From Malaya genurostris (taxonomy: Eukaryota; Arthropoda; Insecta; Diptera; Culicidae): a DNA stretch of 64,000 nt. Position numbers and translations under genes: made by a program. Below are positions 35,249 through 47,805 of this stretch, one piece after another (position 1 is the first letter of the stretch; every line of letters starts with the position of its first letter). The stretch covers positions 345,123,879 through 345,187,878 of the forward strand of contig NC_080571.1 of NCBI RefSeq assembly GCF_030247185.1. The letters run 5' to 3'. Below the pieces are notes generated by a model. That model ran no database searches. It was not told the origin of the DNA and was given only the letters and a program-made list of their open reading frames with translations.

Positions 35249-36484
35249 CACGGAACGACCAAAATTAGCTCTGCGCCTAATTCGTATTACTGTTTTTGAA
35301 TTAGTTGATTTTAACAACAAAATTTCCAAAATAACTATTAAATTAGTTAAAATTGAGAATTTACTTTGCTGAAAAAAACTCTTATTTTTAGAGAATGTGT
35401 TTAGTTGGCGAATATCCTGGACACAAACTAGCACTATTTCAATCCAACACGAAATTCTCATTGGCAACTAATTTTGTTGTTAAAATCAGAAAATTTGTTT
35501 CTATTTATCTATCACCATGATTACTGAAGGGCAGCACAAAGTAAACAAAAATGAAATGGGTTTTATTAACAAGTTTATTAGCCTAAAACTCATGCGAAGT
35601 GTCAAAGCAAAACAATCCATTAAAAAGCTAAAAAGGACAGTCTTGTTGAAGCTGCTTGCGAATTGTTTAGATGTTTTTCGCATGTGTTACGATATATCCA
35701 TATATAAATTTCTAAACCGATTTGTAAAAATGACGTAAACTCTTAGTGGAAAGTGTATTTATTCAGAATTTGTGCGCATTTGAAGCAATTGTGCGTAATA
35801 ATGTGAAGTGCAGTGAGTTTCGAATGTTGCACTCTAATTGTATATGTCAAATGATTTGTATCTTCCAACCTTCCGGGCTACGCCGTCAAGTATGCTACTT
35901 GTATTCGGTTTTTGTTTTCCGAGTGCTCAAAGTTTTCAGTGAGAGAGTCGATTTCGCGAAGTTGAATGAAGGAAACAGCGATTTAGGAGAAAAGTTTTCA
36001 AAAAGAAGTTTATGTTTCGTTTATGTCTTTTTCTCCAATACAATATCTTATTTATACCTGCCCATATAGAAAAGATAACCGCGACTGAATTTTTTTTCGG
36101 TAGTAGTGTGCCATCTAGTGGCTAGTAGTCATTACGGTGTTAACATTTTCTCGGTGACAGAGCGCCATATAGCTGCAAATTGCAGAAGCCAATTCAACCA
36201 TTTATTTTTGTTGAAAACAACGGTTTATTTCTCTAATTCAACTAAAAAAATAGTTGAATGGAAATAAAGTGTACCTTAGCTAAGGAATGACAGCACGTTT
36301 AATTGGTGAATTCAACTAAAAAAATAGCCATTTTAACAAATATTTTATTATTATTAAGGGAATTAGAATTAAAAAATCTAAATTGGCAAAAGTAAGATTT
36401 TTTTAGTTGCCTCAAAAAATAACTAACTAAAATCAGAGAATCAACTAATTTTTTTGCCAAAATGCTGATTTCGGTCTTTCCGTG
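35249..36484. mobile_element. 1.2-kb TA-flanked nonautonomous DNA transposon
   Basis: The ends are inverted: CACGGAACGACCAAAATTAG on the left; on the right the complement reads CACGGAAAGACCGAAATCAG (3 differences). TA dinucleotides flank it at 35247-35248 and 36485-36486. Imperfect inverted similarity continues inward (words AATTAGTTGATT and AATTCAACTAAAAAAATAG). The body has no credible transposase; the 60-107-codon frames inside have no recognisable motif. Short sequences on either side (GGAACGTTCGTAGAGCCAG near 35157 and GGAACGTTCACAGAACCAG near 36849) are related to each other. Confidence 0.8.
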
Positions 36485-36486
36485 TA

Positions 36487-37100
36487 TAACAATTTGATTA
36501 GCTCCGGTCACTTTTAGCAAAGCGAAATTTTCACCAAACGAGTGCGAATAAAGACACAGCATTTGACTGCTTCGCGTTCGAAAACAATGCTCCGAACAGT
36601 GGTAAATATCGCAGATAATTCCACAATTTGACCCTTCTGAATGGCAGAAATCCCGTACAGTATTTTGATAATTTCTTCCACAGAAATATGCACTTTCGAA
36701 ATGAAACAATCGACATCAAAATTTCATACCAAACGTTGGGGCCGCCCATTTGTGGAAAAGCTATAAACGAAATCACGTGAAAAGAAGGCTATCACACAAA
36801 AATGGTTCAGTATGGAACCAATCGGCACTGTGAGCAATTCTGCTGCGGAACGTTCACAGAACCAGCTTCTCTTCAAACAAGAGCGATTGCGTCATCTTGC
36901 TACTGGTTGTTTGCATTGGAGAAAAATACAAAGAAAAATGAATAACGATGGGGAACATTATAGAAAGCAGACCTTTTAATGGATCCAAATGTTATCTAAA
37001 GAATTACTTATCTAATAAAATATGCAAATCGGAAGTGAATATAATCCGTTTAGAGATGGCTTACAGTCTGATAGATTTTCGCATTTTTTTCTCGGGTCTT
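36487..37100. other. Intergenic DNA, no supported gene
   Basis: Apart from the GGAACGTTCACAGAACCAG word near 36849, related to sequence near 35157, nothing recognisable is seen. Confidence 0.4.
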
Positions 37101-37103
37101 TTT

Positions 37104-38760
37104 GACGTGACTACTCCCTACTTTACTATTGGGCGCCTATTCAAAATTTATCATATGGATGATTGATAAGTTTTGATCGTGAATATCTCGTGTTTTATTT
37201 AACGTATCAACATAATTTTTTCTATAAGTCATCGGAGATAAGATCAGCAGTTTGGAATATAATTTTCAGTAGTATGACATGACCACAAATAACTCGAAAT
37301 TAAAGTTCTTTAATATAATTGATAAGTAGAGAAGATAAAAATTTGATGCTACATACATTACATAGTTGACTCCAGGTCCTGAATCCAATTCTAGAGTTCA
37401 GTTCTAAAATTTAGTTTTAAATTTCGCGGACAGATTTCTCAACTCTAAAATTCAATACCTCGTCCAGAATCCAGGACCAGAATCGAGTTCCAGAACTCTG
37501 GAACTGAAATCGAATTTCAGAACTTCATTCTAGATCTGGACCTGGAAATTTCGGAAATATATTCTAGACTTGGATTTGAATTGTGAAGCTGAAATTGTGG
37601 TTCTGCTCAGAATTTGGTCACAAAATTCCTAACCGGAATTTAGATTTAGAATCAGTGTAATATGAGCCTTTAACACTAAATCTCCTCACACATTTCAGAC
37701 CATGTAATATGAATATTCAAGACTAAATCTTTCTCACACCCCAGACCACACACACACTTGACCAAATCCTGTAAAAGCACCATTCCACGAAAACCTAGAA
37801 ACCTACATAAAATAAATACATTACCTACATGAAGGCAACTAAAATATCAACACTTGCACTTTACGGTGACCCAAAGAAAGAAACAACGTAGACATAAAAT
37901 TCGACTGCAGAAAGAAGGAAGCATCAAGTTTTAAATCGCTATGTCATCAGAACAGAACACACAAAATAAACATAACCGACTGTGTCTATTCCCCCTTCTT
38001 GACGCCCCTCATGTCCACAATTGAATACAAACCAGCACGACCTAGAATGACAGTAACTCAAGAGCACACACTAACTCAAACCCCAACCAATAACATGCTA
38101 TCGCCCGCTCCTCTCCGTATCACATCCGCTCACTCTCACCAAGAAGCTTATTTCCTCTCTTACTCACAAAGTATACAATGGCCGACTCGACACAACTAGT
38201 CCCATTGGTTAAACCCGACTTACACTGCACTTCTAACTCCTCCCCCCCCCCCAGATTCTCACCAATTGTAAAAACTAATTAGCTAGACTAGGAGAGGATA
38301 GGATATATAAGTTAACGAACTGATAAAAATAAAGTATTCTTCATCACAACTTAAATTTGCGAAGTTATCATTTTAAATCAGATTCATAATTCAGTTCCAG
38401 AATGCTAATCTAGAGTATAATTCCAAAATTCAGTTCCACAATTCTAGACATTTAACTGAATTCAGGATTTAGAAGATTTTTGAAATATATCCCGGATCAA
38501 AAATCTAGAATTGAGTTTTGGAGCTGGGTTCTGGATCCGAATTTGAAAACTAAATCCTGCACCAGATTTCTATTGGAAACCAGCAGCCTGGTGCAGGTTC
38601 GGGCTCAAACCAGAATCCTTATGTCGAATTAACTTTCAGAACACCGAGTCAGTGATTAGTTCTACAATCCATATCTAGAATTGTGTTTCAGAGTGCAGAT
38701 CCCGAGTTCAAATTCATCATTTAGTTCCAGAATACAGCATCAAAATTGAGGCCAATTATA
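37104..38760 (+). mobile_element. Dispersed family copy with internal minisatellite (E2), interrupted
   Basis: The left end GACGTGACTACTCCCTACTT with GGGCGCCTATTC and TTTTGATCGTGAATATCTCG matches the family terminus (37104-37320). From about 37370 come degenerate CCAGAATTCAGTTCT-type words. They stop at 37655, where a solo-LTR-like block intervenes, and resume at 38376 up to about 38760. The final words (GTGATTAGTTCTACAATCCA, CATCAAAATTGAG) match the end of the minisatellite in the copy at 50471-51936. No distal terminus is seen. Confidence 0.65.
37656..38375 (+). mobile_element. Solo-LTR-like insertion
   Basis: A 720-bp block interrupts the CCAGAATTCAG repeat field. It begins TGTAATATGAG, has a TATATAAG box at about 38304, and AATAAAG at about 38328 shortly before its end, the order expected of U3-R-U5. 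A direct repeat AATCAG flanks both ends (37650-37655 and 38376-38381). The first 47 bp are followed by a tandem variant copy (TGTAATATGAATATTCAAGA). The block carries no coding. The weak point is the 3' end, TTTTA instead of the usual CA. Confidence 0.5.
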
Positions 38761-39018
38761 TAATGATTAAATTTAAAACTATCTCAAGACGGCTCTACTG
38801 TAATTATTGTAACCAGTTTATTTTTCAAAAGACACGAACCGCATTTACGACAATGTGTGGGTTTCAATAACAGGTTTAAAATGAAATTATGGGAAACAAA
38901 TATTAAACGTTGTTTTTAATTTGGATTTTTTCTTACTTGACTTTTTCGGTTAATTGTAATTCTTGGAAAAATAAATTTTTTTCAGTGTATATTATTTTAG
39001 AATTCTTAATCAAAAGCT

Positions 39019-39535
39019 CCACAGTCTGTAAATGCTTCCAAATGCCTTGGTCCGGATGGCATTCCACTTCATTTCATGAAAAATGTGCTGCAAAATGCTA
39101 AGGAAATTATATACTCTATTACGCCAATACACAAGTCCGATAATATTCACAACGTTAAGAATTATTGTCCAATATTAATTTTGAATTGTTTACCTAAAGT
39201 TTACCTCTACACAGTCGTTCGCCCTATAATCTCCGAACATGAACAGGGTTTTATGAGAAACCGTTCGACTATTACCAAGTTCCTCACAGGCCATCCGTGA
39301 GGAAAATGAACTACATGGACTTTCCGATTTGGATTACAATCAGAAAATATTACTATCTAGTCGAGCGATCTGAATTTGTTAAATTAGATGGCTATCATTT
39401 CAGTCACTTTGCTCCTCCTTTCGGAGTTCCGCAGGGAAGCCACATAGGTCCAGGGATATTTGTTCTATTCGTAAACGACATCTGTAACATAATTGATTGG
39501 ACGAAGATCTGGCCCTGTGAACGAAAACCAGTATA
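39019..39535 (+). pseudogene. Jockey-type non-LTR reverse transcriptase fragment
   Basis: The frame starting before 39043 gives CLGPDGIPLHFMKNV, where GPDGIP is a canonical RT block of non-LTR retrotransposons. It continues through PIHKSDNIHNVKNYCPILIL, LNCLPKVY and ISEHEQGFMRNRSTI to a stop at 39298. Another frame from 39297 gives RSEFVKLDGYHFSHFAPPFG and VPQGSHIGPGIFVLFVNDIC, the GVPQGS-LGP block. The fragment ends before the catalytic YxDD block. Frameshift, stop and truncation make it dead. Source: a jockey-like LINE. Confidence 0.85.
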
Positions 39536-39545
39536 AGTTTTCGTC

Positions 39546-39775
39546 CGTAAAAAGAGAGCCTCCGTACGAGATGTGGTCAAAAAGCTGGGAGTCTCCAAGA
39601 GTATTGTCGATCGAACAATGACAAAATGAAATGAACTAAGAACTTTCAAGAAGTAGAAAAAAGCCAAAAAGAAGTAAAACACGAACCGCTTATGCCAATC
39701 TAAGGGCTCGTAAGTTACACGACAAACTAGTATGCGAAAAATAAGCATGCGTAAATATAGATGAAATTTGATTTC
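39546..39775 (+). pseudogene. ITmD37E-type transposase fragment fused to the RT fragment
   Basis: Immediately after the RT fragment, one frame reads RKKRASVRDVVKKLGVSKSI then VDRT, a helix-turn-helix typical of Tc1/mariner transposases. After a frame change comes KPKRSKTRTAYANLRARKLH DK, which parallels the ARKLYDQVL segment of the 5-kb copy. After a stop, NIDEI at about 39757 stands where LIDDET carries the first catalytic Asp. Nothing of the rest is recognisable. This is a fifth ITmD37E remnant in the window. Confidence 0.6.
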
Positions 39776-42700
39776 TAGACGCTTTTGGGTGATCAGTTCT
39801 AGACGGTCCATTCCGGACAAAGTATTAAAGATGCTAACATAAGATCAAACGTCCGCTACTTGGTGTACAATTAAATGGATCTCGGAGATGTGCTGTCGAA
39901 TTGTAGAATAGTCAACAGAATAACGAAATAAAAGAATCGACGCGAAAAGTCCGCATCAACATTTAGAAACACGCTTCCGAAGTGTGCTCGCGTTCGTGTT
40001 TGTGCGAGTCAGCATGTGCCTAAATATGGCGAGTTTCTGCTTCGATTTACTAAAGTTTCCTTTTCAGCGAATGTGAACTTCCGGGGTTTTAGATTGACTC
40101 CAATAATCGAGTTTTAACAGTCTTCTTGCTTTGTCAACAATATGAGTATAAATAATGTAATAGTTTAACAAGAAGCATTCTTACACGTTAAGGAAAAGTT
40201 ATTCCAAAATGAGTACAATCTAACTCATATCCAGAAAAAATGGAACAACTCTCAAACAGGGTTAAACTGTAACTGTCAAACTTACAGTGAGAGTAGAAGT
40301 TAGTCATACTCATTGATGGTAAATGATTTGATGTGAAGTTTCCTCACGGGCAATTTTGCAATTCTATAATTCTACAAATGAGCAAAACGAGTCATGATTT
40401 ACGGAGAAGAATGAATTTTTATGCTAATACACCATGACGATTTCTGTCAGCCGATCGATAAAAGCACTCTTAATTTGCAATTGTTGAATGATTTTCGTCT
40501 TCCGAATAATCTGTTACCAGTCTATCACGAAGGTATGAATTTTGAATGAAATACATTCCACAAATATCGAATTTTCTGACCATGATTGATTTTTATGGGA
40601 GTAGACATATTGCTTTTGATTTGGATCCTTTTGGTCATAATATCATGAACTATTATCATTACTTTAGGAATGATTTTTTTATCATTACAATAGTGATGGA
40701 TTTATTTCCGTGCACATATCATTTGAAATTGAGTAATATAAAACACCGACTTTGAGTAACCATTTTCGAAATTGCAGTTACTCATTTTGATATATTTTCT
40801 TGTGACATCTGATTACTATCAAGATGCAATAAAAGTCATCATGATTGTCAAAGAACACAACAGAAGCAAGTGTCGAAAGAGCCATAGGTAATTCACTTAC
40901 TTCATTGCGATAAAATTCAAAAGCTATTGAACGAATCAGCTCAGTAGCAATTTGTTTGAATATTCACGCATTGGTCGTTGTTCCGTGCAGTATTTATGCA
41001 GAAAACAAATATTAGAATGTACGAGCAAACATTTAAAGAAAATCCATCCTCAAAAAGCAGTAGTTCATTACCTAAAACTACGCAGGAAAAAACTTCGCGA
41101 TCCAATGTTATCAAATATCATTACCCTGAGTGACCGCTATCGTTTGTAGTAGGCTGTGTGTTTTCCGTAAAATGTCAAACTAATGAGTGTTGCTAGTTTA
41201 CCCTTTAATTATTCAACTTTATCAGATGGCACGACTCACGTTTCATTGTTATCGTTATCAAAAAAAAAAAAAAACGTTGCGCGATGGGGAAGGTGGTCAA
41301 ATTTTATCAAATTAACTGATCGTGAATAGAACCCATAGCGGTCCGGAAGCGATGGTCTGGTATCGTCATTGATAACACGTTTATCTTTGAGTTGGGTGTG
41401 AAGTGGAGAACTACTTTCATTACATAAATGTTTTCGTATTATTTTTTTGTTGAGAACTGTTGACCGTTGCTTTTGGTGCGCTAAAAGTTTTTTTGTTAAT
41501 GAAATCTCAGCTGATTGCGTAGGAAGATCGGCACAGTTTTTTTTTACAACTGTTTCGGTATCTGGTACAAACATCTTGCAAACCATTTGGCATTCTTAGT
41601 GTCAATAGCAATGCCAAAGTGGCTTTTATAGTGCTTCTGGCGGACGATTCCAAAGGTTATTGACGTCTGCTAGTTGACAATAGGAACAGAAATGAAAAGT
41701 GTATTTTTTGACTCCTAAACCACTCTTGTTTTTAAGGTGAAAATTTGACGATAACTCGGAAGCTTCAAAGTGAGCATCGGAATCGAACTACCAATCGGAA
41801 TCTGCTCTCTTTTTCCTTTGCGTAACTCTTGTATACCAGAGACTCTGGGCACGACATATGCGATCATGTGTAAATTCCCTTCCAAATTATGAGCTATACT
41901 TTACTTGAGAGTACAGTCCCGTTTGTCTGAATTTATCCACAATGGAACGCTTTCTCATACGGAAGAAAAGTTATTTTCCATCGTCATCACTTACTACACA
42001 CGCATGGGTGGTTTTCGTTTCAAGTGTAACATTGAAGGCTGACAGGACGAAAAATTAAAATTCAAAACAAAACGCATCGCAGCAAGCGTACCTTTAAACC
42101 ACGTGCACACGCACACCTATGCTTAATTTTGACGGATAAACCACATTTCGCTAGTTATCATTATGGCGTTCTCGGTGGGATGCACGTAAGCAGCAAGCTT
42201 GAAACCGGCTACACAATGGACGACGACTACCCGCGGAATCATCACTTCACTTCACAAAGCGTCAAATTGAGTGACACTTGTTCGCGCTCACCGCACCGCA
42301 CGTATGTATAATGCATCTCCATTAGTGCGAATGGAGAATGGAGTGTGGAGAGCATTCTCCCTCCATGTCGGTTGAATTTAGTAAATTGATAATTTGAGTC
42401 GCACAGCGCACAGTGTGAACTTTTGACCCGCGCTACCGCGACTGATCAAACGAGATGGCTTTATTATAAATTTGATCAATATCAAGCGGTACACATAATG
42501 TGTGCTGTTTGAGTTTGAGTGCCCGCTGTTCCATCGGTGCTTTTGCTGTCCGTCGAAAGGGGAATACCCATTTTCGTTTATTTTTAGGGTGAACATGCTC
42601 TTGACATACTTCTATCCGGAAGCGGCTGTGGAGCCGCCGCATCGTTTGTTGTGTTTTACGCGTTGCCCGTAGGTAAACGTATCGCTGTCACCGTAGCAGG

Positions 42701-43420
42701 CTTGGAGTTGTTGTCAAGAGAAAAACGAAAGTTATTTGTAAACACTCGATTCGCAGAAACGTGCAAATTTCGGCAGACAGAGAAAACAGGTTCGAAAAGC
42801 TTTCAAAAGTTAATGTGAGAAAATTTAAATCATGTATTGAATTCAGTTGCAAATGAAATTTATTGAATTTAACTACGACAAAAAGAAAAACAAATCTCGG
42901 TAAACTTAACCAAACTAATGGAGTTTTAACTTGAAATCCAACTGCTGTCAAACTTCTGAACAGTAGTTGGTTGGGATTGGAATTGGGTTAGTTTTAGCTT
43001 ACGAAATGACTAGCTTGTGCCAATTATGAGACAAATTACGAAATATTCAAATAATTGGCGTTGTTTAACTGGCTTGTTTCATCGAACTACTAAAAAATCC
43101 GAATCCGGAAACTGTTTTTAGGAACTGTTGCATTAACAAATCAACACGAAATTGAATGATATTGCTATCGCACATCACTAATCCATAGATAATGCTACAT
43201 CCGCTGTTTTGATTGAAACAGATACCAGAAAGTTCAGAAATCTTGCCCAACCTTAAGGAAAATCACAATCTATTCATCGTTAAAACTGGATCGTTTCTTT
43301 GTTTAAGGTCTGAGAACAGACGGCCACGTGTTGAGTTTTAAATCGACCACGTGGCTCGCTCAATTCCCGTTTGCGCATCGTATTTCTCTTGTACTCTCTC
43401 GTATATGAGCAAACTGTACC
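39776..43420. other. AT-rich intergenic DNA, no supported gene
   Basis: No frame with a recognisable motif. 39960-40020 holds one copy of the TTCCGAAGTGNNCTCGC dispersed word. A 15-base A run lies at about 41262. 42060-42700 is less AT-rich and may be low-copy regulatory DNA, without an exon I can support. Confidence 0.45.
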
Positions 43421-43786
43421 GGGTTGCCAGCATACATTTTATTATTTTGATGAGAAGTTTTATCACATTAATCTATCGTATGGGTTGGATATTACATGGA
43501 TTCCAATGAACAATGAAAAAATATTCAACTTTCACAAAGATTGAATGTCTGTGTGTTTGGCAGCCTTGTCGGGCTAATTTTATTTCGCTCTCCTTTTTCA
43601 GAATGCTATCAGGAAACCAAAGCGAAAAAAAATGGCGGATGTATATAAAAAACTTGTTTCTAGTCGAGCTAAAACCAACAAATGTTATGAAGCCTAAAAT
43701 CTGCAATCTACATAGACAGAATGTTGATTCCAAGTTTATCTGAAAAAATCTGTAAAATACAAATTAATCTGTATATGTGCAACCCT
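43421..43786. mobile_element. Candidate MITE with GGGTTGC ends
   Basis: The left end GGGTTGCCAGCATAC and the complement of the right end GGGTTGCACATATAC are inverted. The right part has ATCTGTATATG-type words also present near 15430 and 3720. The target duplication is unclear and the inverted match is short. Confidence 0.4.
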
Positions 43787-43858
43787 GAATAACATTTCGG
43801 TTGAATCTTAGCAGGCGTTGCTTTTCTCGCATTCGGTTTTTTTTTACCGTCACTGCTA

Positions 43859-44170
43859 CCCGCATAACGTTTTGGCTACCTGGGCAGCCATGGCCACCAG
43901 ACGGCTACCAAAATTGATTCAGTGACGGTTGTCAAATCCAATTTGGCAAAAAAAAGTCGCCTGTATCTTAGTTAGCCGAGCGTTTTCATCTTGTCACCTT
44001 CGCTGAAAATGTCAAAGATTTCGATGTGGAAAAATCCTGGTGGATACGGTTGTATCGTTTGAGTTGTATAACTGCCAGCGGTGAGGCAGTTGGTCACCAG
44101 AATGTCTGCCCGCTATATTTTTCCAGCTGGCAGCGTTTAGTCAGCCGTCTGGCAGCCATGCGTATGCGGG
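43859..44170. mobile_element. 312-bp TA-flanked MITE with CCCGCATA ends
   Basis: The left end CCCGCATAACG and the complement of the right end CCCGCATACGCATGGCTGCC are inverted and flanked by TA at 43857-43858 and 44171-44172. Short inverted words GGCAGCC and GGCTGCC occur subterminally. No protein is encoded. Confidence 0.7.
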
Positions 44171-44955
44171 TATCCTCAATCGGATGAACACATTTTGACA
44201 GTTCAGCAGAACTTTTTGTATACAGAATTTTTTGGTTTGTCTGTTGACAAATTGGATGAGACCATTTCCAATCCATATGGCCTGAATAGACTTTTAAAAC
44301 TTAGTTTCAAAGTGTAAAGATGATTGTTTAAGATGTGTTCTTCGATTTATGTATAAGCTTGTTTGTAAACAGTACCACTGAACTGTCAAGGATGAATGCT
44401 TGTTCATTCATGACGTCACGATAAAAAATCTAATGTAGCAAAATTTCATTGTACACGGTTTAAAAAAAAAACTCATTTATGAGTACCATAAATACGAATT
44501 TTCGACTTCAATTCGAACTGTCAATGAAACTGATTAATTAAATGGGTAAAATAATACGTATAAGCGGTTGAACAAATCTTGAGTGATTTTAGTGAGCGAG
44601 AGAACGTGTTTTTAAGCCTATTTGTTTAGTTTGACTAAGCTACAACATTATTCTAATTTAGGTTTCGATTTGTCATGTTCGATTGTTGTCTCAGGAGCTC
44701 ACTAATTTTCTCAAAGAGTCATTGTGATCATGCTCCTATGAAGATGAACCTTTCCTAATGTGTTTTCAATGCGAGTACTTTCCATAAAAAGTCTGCAAAA
44801 AAAAAACGTTATAAAAAAAGTCAAAAAAGAACGTTATTCAACAATCTAACTGAAAAATCCATATGAGACTGATATGAGAGTATGGGTAGCAGTTGAAATG
44901 TTTAACAGTTACACTTTCAATTTCGAAATCGGAAATTCGAATCTGAAATAAAAAA

Positions 44956-45838
44956 GGCGGGTGGGTAATGTCAGAGACATAACTGGATGTCGTGAATACG
45001 AAAACAACTGACATGTTCCTTAACACTTCCGAATATCAATTAGTTGATCAATTGTATGAATTATGCAAGCATTCCCCTTTTGCACATTTTTCGCAAAAAC
45101 AAAAAGCTTCACTTTTTGTTGAGAGGCTTGTTTCTACCTGATTTCGTTTGTAGCTTTCTCACTAATGGGCGGTCCTAACGGCTATAAAAATAGCCGCATA
45201 CAGAATTTTAATGTCGATTATTTCATTTCGGATTTGCATAATTTATTAATAGAAACTATTAATATGCTGTAGGGATTCGTTTCTAGCATTCAGAAGTACC
45301 AAATTGAGGAACTCACTACGATATTTAACACTTTTCGGAACATTTTTCTCGAACGATTTGTTGTACAGCAGCAATATTTTGTTCTCTTCCTCAGAACGCA
45401 TTCTGATTGGCTGGTGTTGACATGGGTCAAATGAAACAGGTTTTTCAATAGTGTACTATTGAAATTCTTCAATGCTTTTGCTATACACGTTTAAATTGAA
45501 AAATTTCGATTCTATTGGTAGTTAGATTATATAAATCCTTTCACAGATCACTGAGCTTTACAGCTTTAAAAATACGAGAAAAGCAAACGCGCCTTATGAA
45601 TTATCCTCTTTGATACTCGTTTATACCAAACATTTCAGAAAAGTTTAATTTTAAATTATATGAGATTATGTCACACAACTGAAAATTTTATCATAAAATT
45701 GTGATCATATTCCCGATGGCATGTAGCAAAAATTATCTTGATTAGATACAACAAGAGATATTCACGATCAAAAACTTATCACTGTCAGAGGGTAAATTTT
45801 GAAAAGGCACCCCATAGTAAAGTAAGTCGTATTCACGA
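44956..45838 (+). mobile_element. Dispersed TCGT..ACGA family, copy A (deleted internally)
   Basis: The left end is GGCGGGTGGGTAATGTCAGA, then TCGTGAATACGA at 44990. The right end is GTAAAGTAAG then TCGTATTCACGA at 45827-45838. The TCGTGAATACGA words are exact inverted copies. The body aligns with copy B at 61363-63121 but lacks about 330 bp between AAAGCTTCACT and TTTTGTTGAGAGG. It has no coding potential. It contains a near-palindromic TATA motif, CGGCTATAAAAATAGCCG, at about 45179 and an inverted CCAAT word CTGATTGGCTGG at about 45403. The transposon class is unknown. Confidence 0.8.
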
Positions 45839-45849
45839 CAAAAAATCAA

Positions 45850-47800
45850 GCAGGCTATGGAACCGAAAGATATTTCATTTGAATATACGTTTGTGAAAAT
45901 CGTTTGAGTAACATTGTTTATTGCAACAATGCAAGTAATTGCTTAAAATTAAAAATAATAGTAATAATAATTCAGTCGTTTACTCGATTATTCTGTCACC
46001 GTTCTCTTTGATGTGACTCGGCTAAACGATTGGATGAAAAAAAAAACAAGCGAGTCATAGTCTACCAACCATGCAATGTCACGTGTGGTGTTTGTGTACT
46101 TGTGTATCACAACCGTTTGAATTTTTCCCCGTGTGACTTACCGACGGGTACTATAACTGTGTAATGGCATTTGTTTCAGTGTATAAACATTCGTGCCCGC
46201 TTTAAAAATGGTCAACAGTTTCACCGTTTACGGGTGTGCATCGGCTGTATGTAAATCCGGAATTAAGTCGATACCGCCTAAACTGCAGCATTCTAATAAT
46301 CCAGTTTATCCGGTTCAAATGCTGTTACCTTAGATATATGCGCTGCCGTAAACAAGAGTAGTTGCTATAGGAACCGATTTCAGTATGCCCGCTTGCTGCG
46401 TGCGGCCCTTCGAAGATCAAGGCTAACATTCGGAATCTACGTTTCGTTATCTTTGTTTTCGTCCTCACCTTTTCCTCCAAATTCCATTCGAATAGACGTA
46501 CGTCACCGATGACTCCATTATCACAGTCCACCCACGATGATATCCAAATTTAACTGCAGTACAATCAACAACAACAACAACAACGAGTGATAATGTTTCG
46601 AACCACCTACTTCTGGTTCTGGGAAGATCAATTTCGATACTAACGTGACCGTCAGCAGGTCGCAAAATTGGCCTTTTCTTGCACACGATAACAATTATTT
46701 TCGGCATTTTATCCAGGGGATTAAAATCCCAGATAACCAAAAAATCCGCAGAGTGAGTTCTGTTTTGTACCCCGTTGTTGGATCAAAGGCACGAGATTTT
46801 TCAGCGGGGAACGTTCGAATTGAATCCGGGACAGGATGGTTTGGCACAAATTTTTACAACTCGGGTGACTGATCGACAGCACGTGACATGAGCAGAATTT
46901 TATCAGCACGATTTGCTTCTCTGCATCGTCTAATCCCTCCGGCGAACCGGTCAAAAGATTAACACCACTAGGAACAATGGGATTACAGGGGTTAGACTAC
47001 TGTTTTTTTTTCTTGCTCCGGTAGGTGCTTTATTTGCGCTTTGGTCAGTAAGTCTGGTGTGTTTTTTTTACGCAGTTAGGAAGGTTAAAATGACATAACC
47101 AAATTCTCACGTTTTGTTATAAACACTGAACATTAAGTCTATTCCAGATAGTAAGATCCATGGCCAACTTTGCGCATTGACACGAAACGAAATCGGGTAA
47201 GAATATTACATAATTGGTATGATTGCGGCAACAGACATTTCGATAGTCTCACGACAAAAAGGGCCTAACTGCAAATGACAGTTTCTCTTTATTTACTTTT
47301 CCTTTCACGATTGATCGGATTGATTTTATGTTCGACGCCTTACTCTTTGCAAAACTTTCAAGCTTTCGATTCCCGTAATAATCAAAAGAGAAAGTAAACA
47401 ACGAGAAAGAATATGTTTGTGTCATGTCATTTTTGGAAGATGATTCCATTGTAAGAATATCTTACATTTTATTGTACGTGTTTGACACTTCCTTTGAATG
47501 TAAACATCGCCTTGAGATAAATGCGTTATTTTACAAAAGTCTGCATGATTTACAAAAAAAAAAAAAAAAAATAGGTAAAAATAAGTTTCGTCAAAATTGA
47601 GCTAGAGTTCTGATAACCTTCTTGTAACCCACAATAAATATTCTTTCAAATGATCAATTTTTCTATGAGAGAAGCTATCATCGAATGAACACACACACAT
47701 TAAACTGGTTTTGTGCAAGAATTCAATTGAAAACAATGCTCTGAAGACAATGTTTGCAAACAACATTGAATGTGTGTGTATTGTTTTATTCTAACACTTA
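45850..47800. other. Low-copy intergenic DNA
   Basis: 46190-46990 is less AT-rich and seems unique. A 41-codon frame at 46207 (start context AAAATGG) opens MVNSFTVYGCASAVCKSG, which faintly recalls the first CxxxxC of a THAP finger, but nothing supports it further. A (CAA)n microsatellite lies at 46563-46583 and an 18- to 19-base A run at 47553. Confidence 0.4.
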
Positions 47801-47805
47801 CTTTA

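Noticed and set aside
35517..36709. Several 60-136-codon frames within and beside the 35.2-36.5 kb element
   Set aside because: No motif, no transposase signature, composition of AT-rich noise.
46207..46329. 41-codon frame MVNSFTVYGC... as a THAP-finger exon
   Set aside because: Only one CxxxxC pair is visible; the rest of the finger and any splice site are missing.
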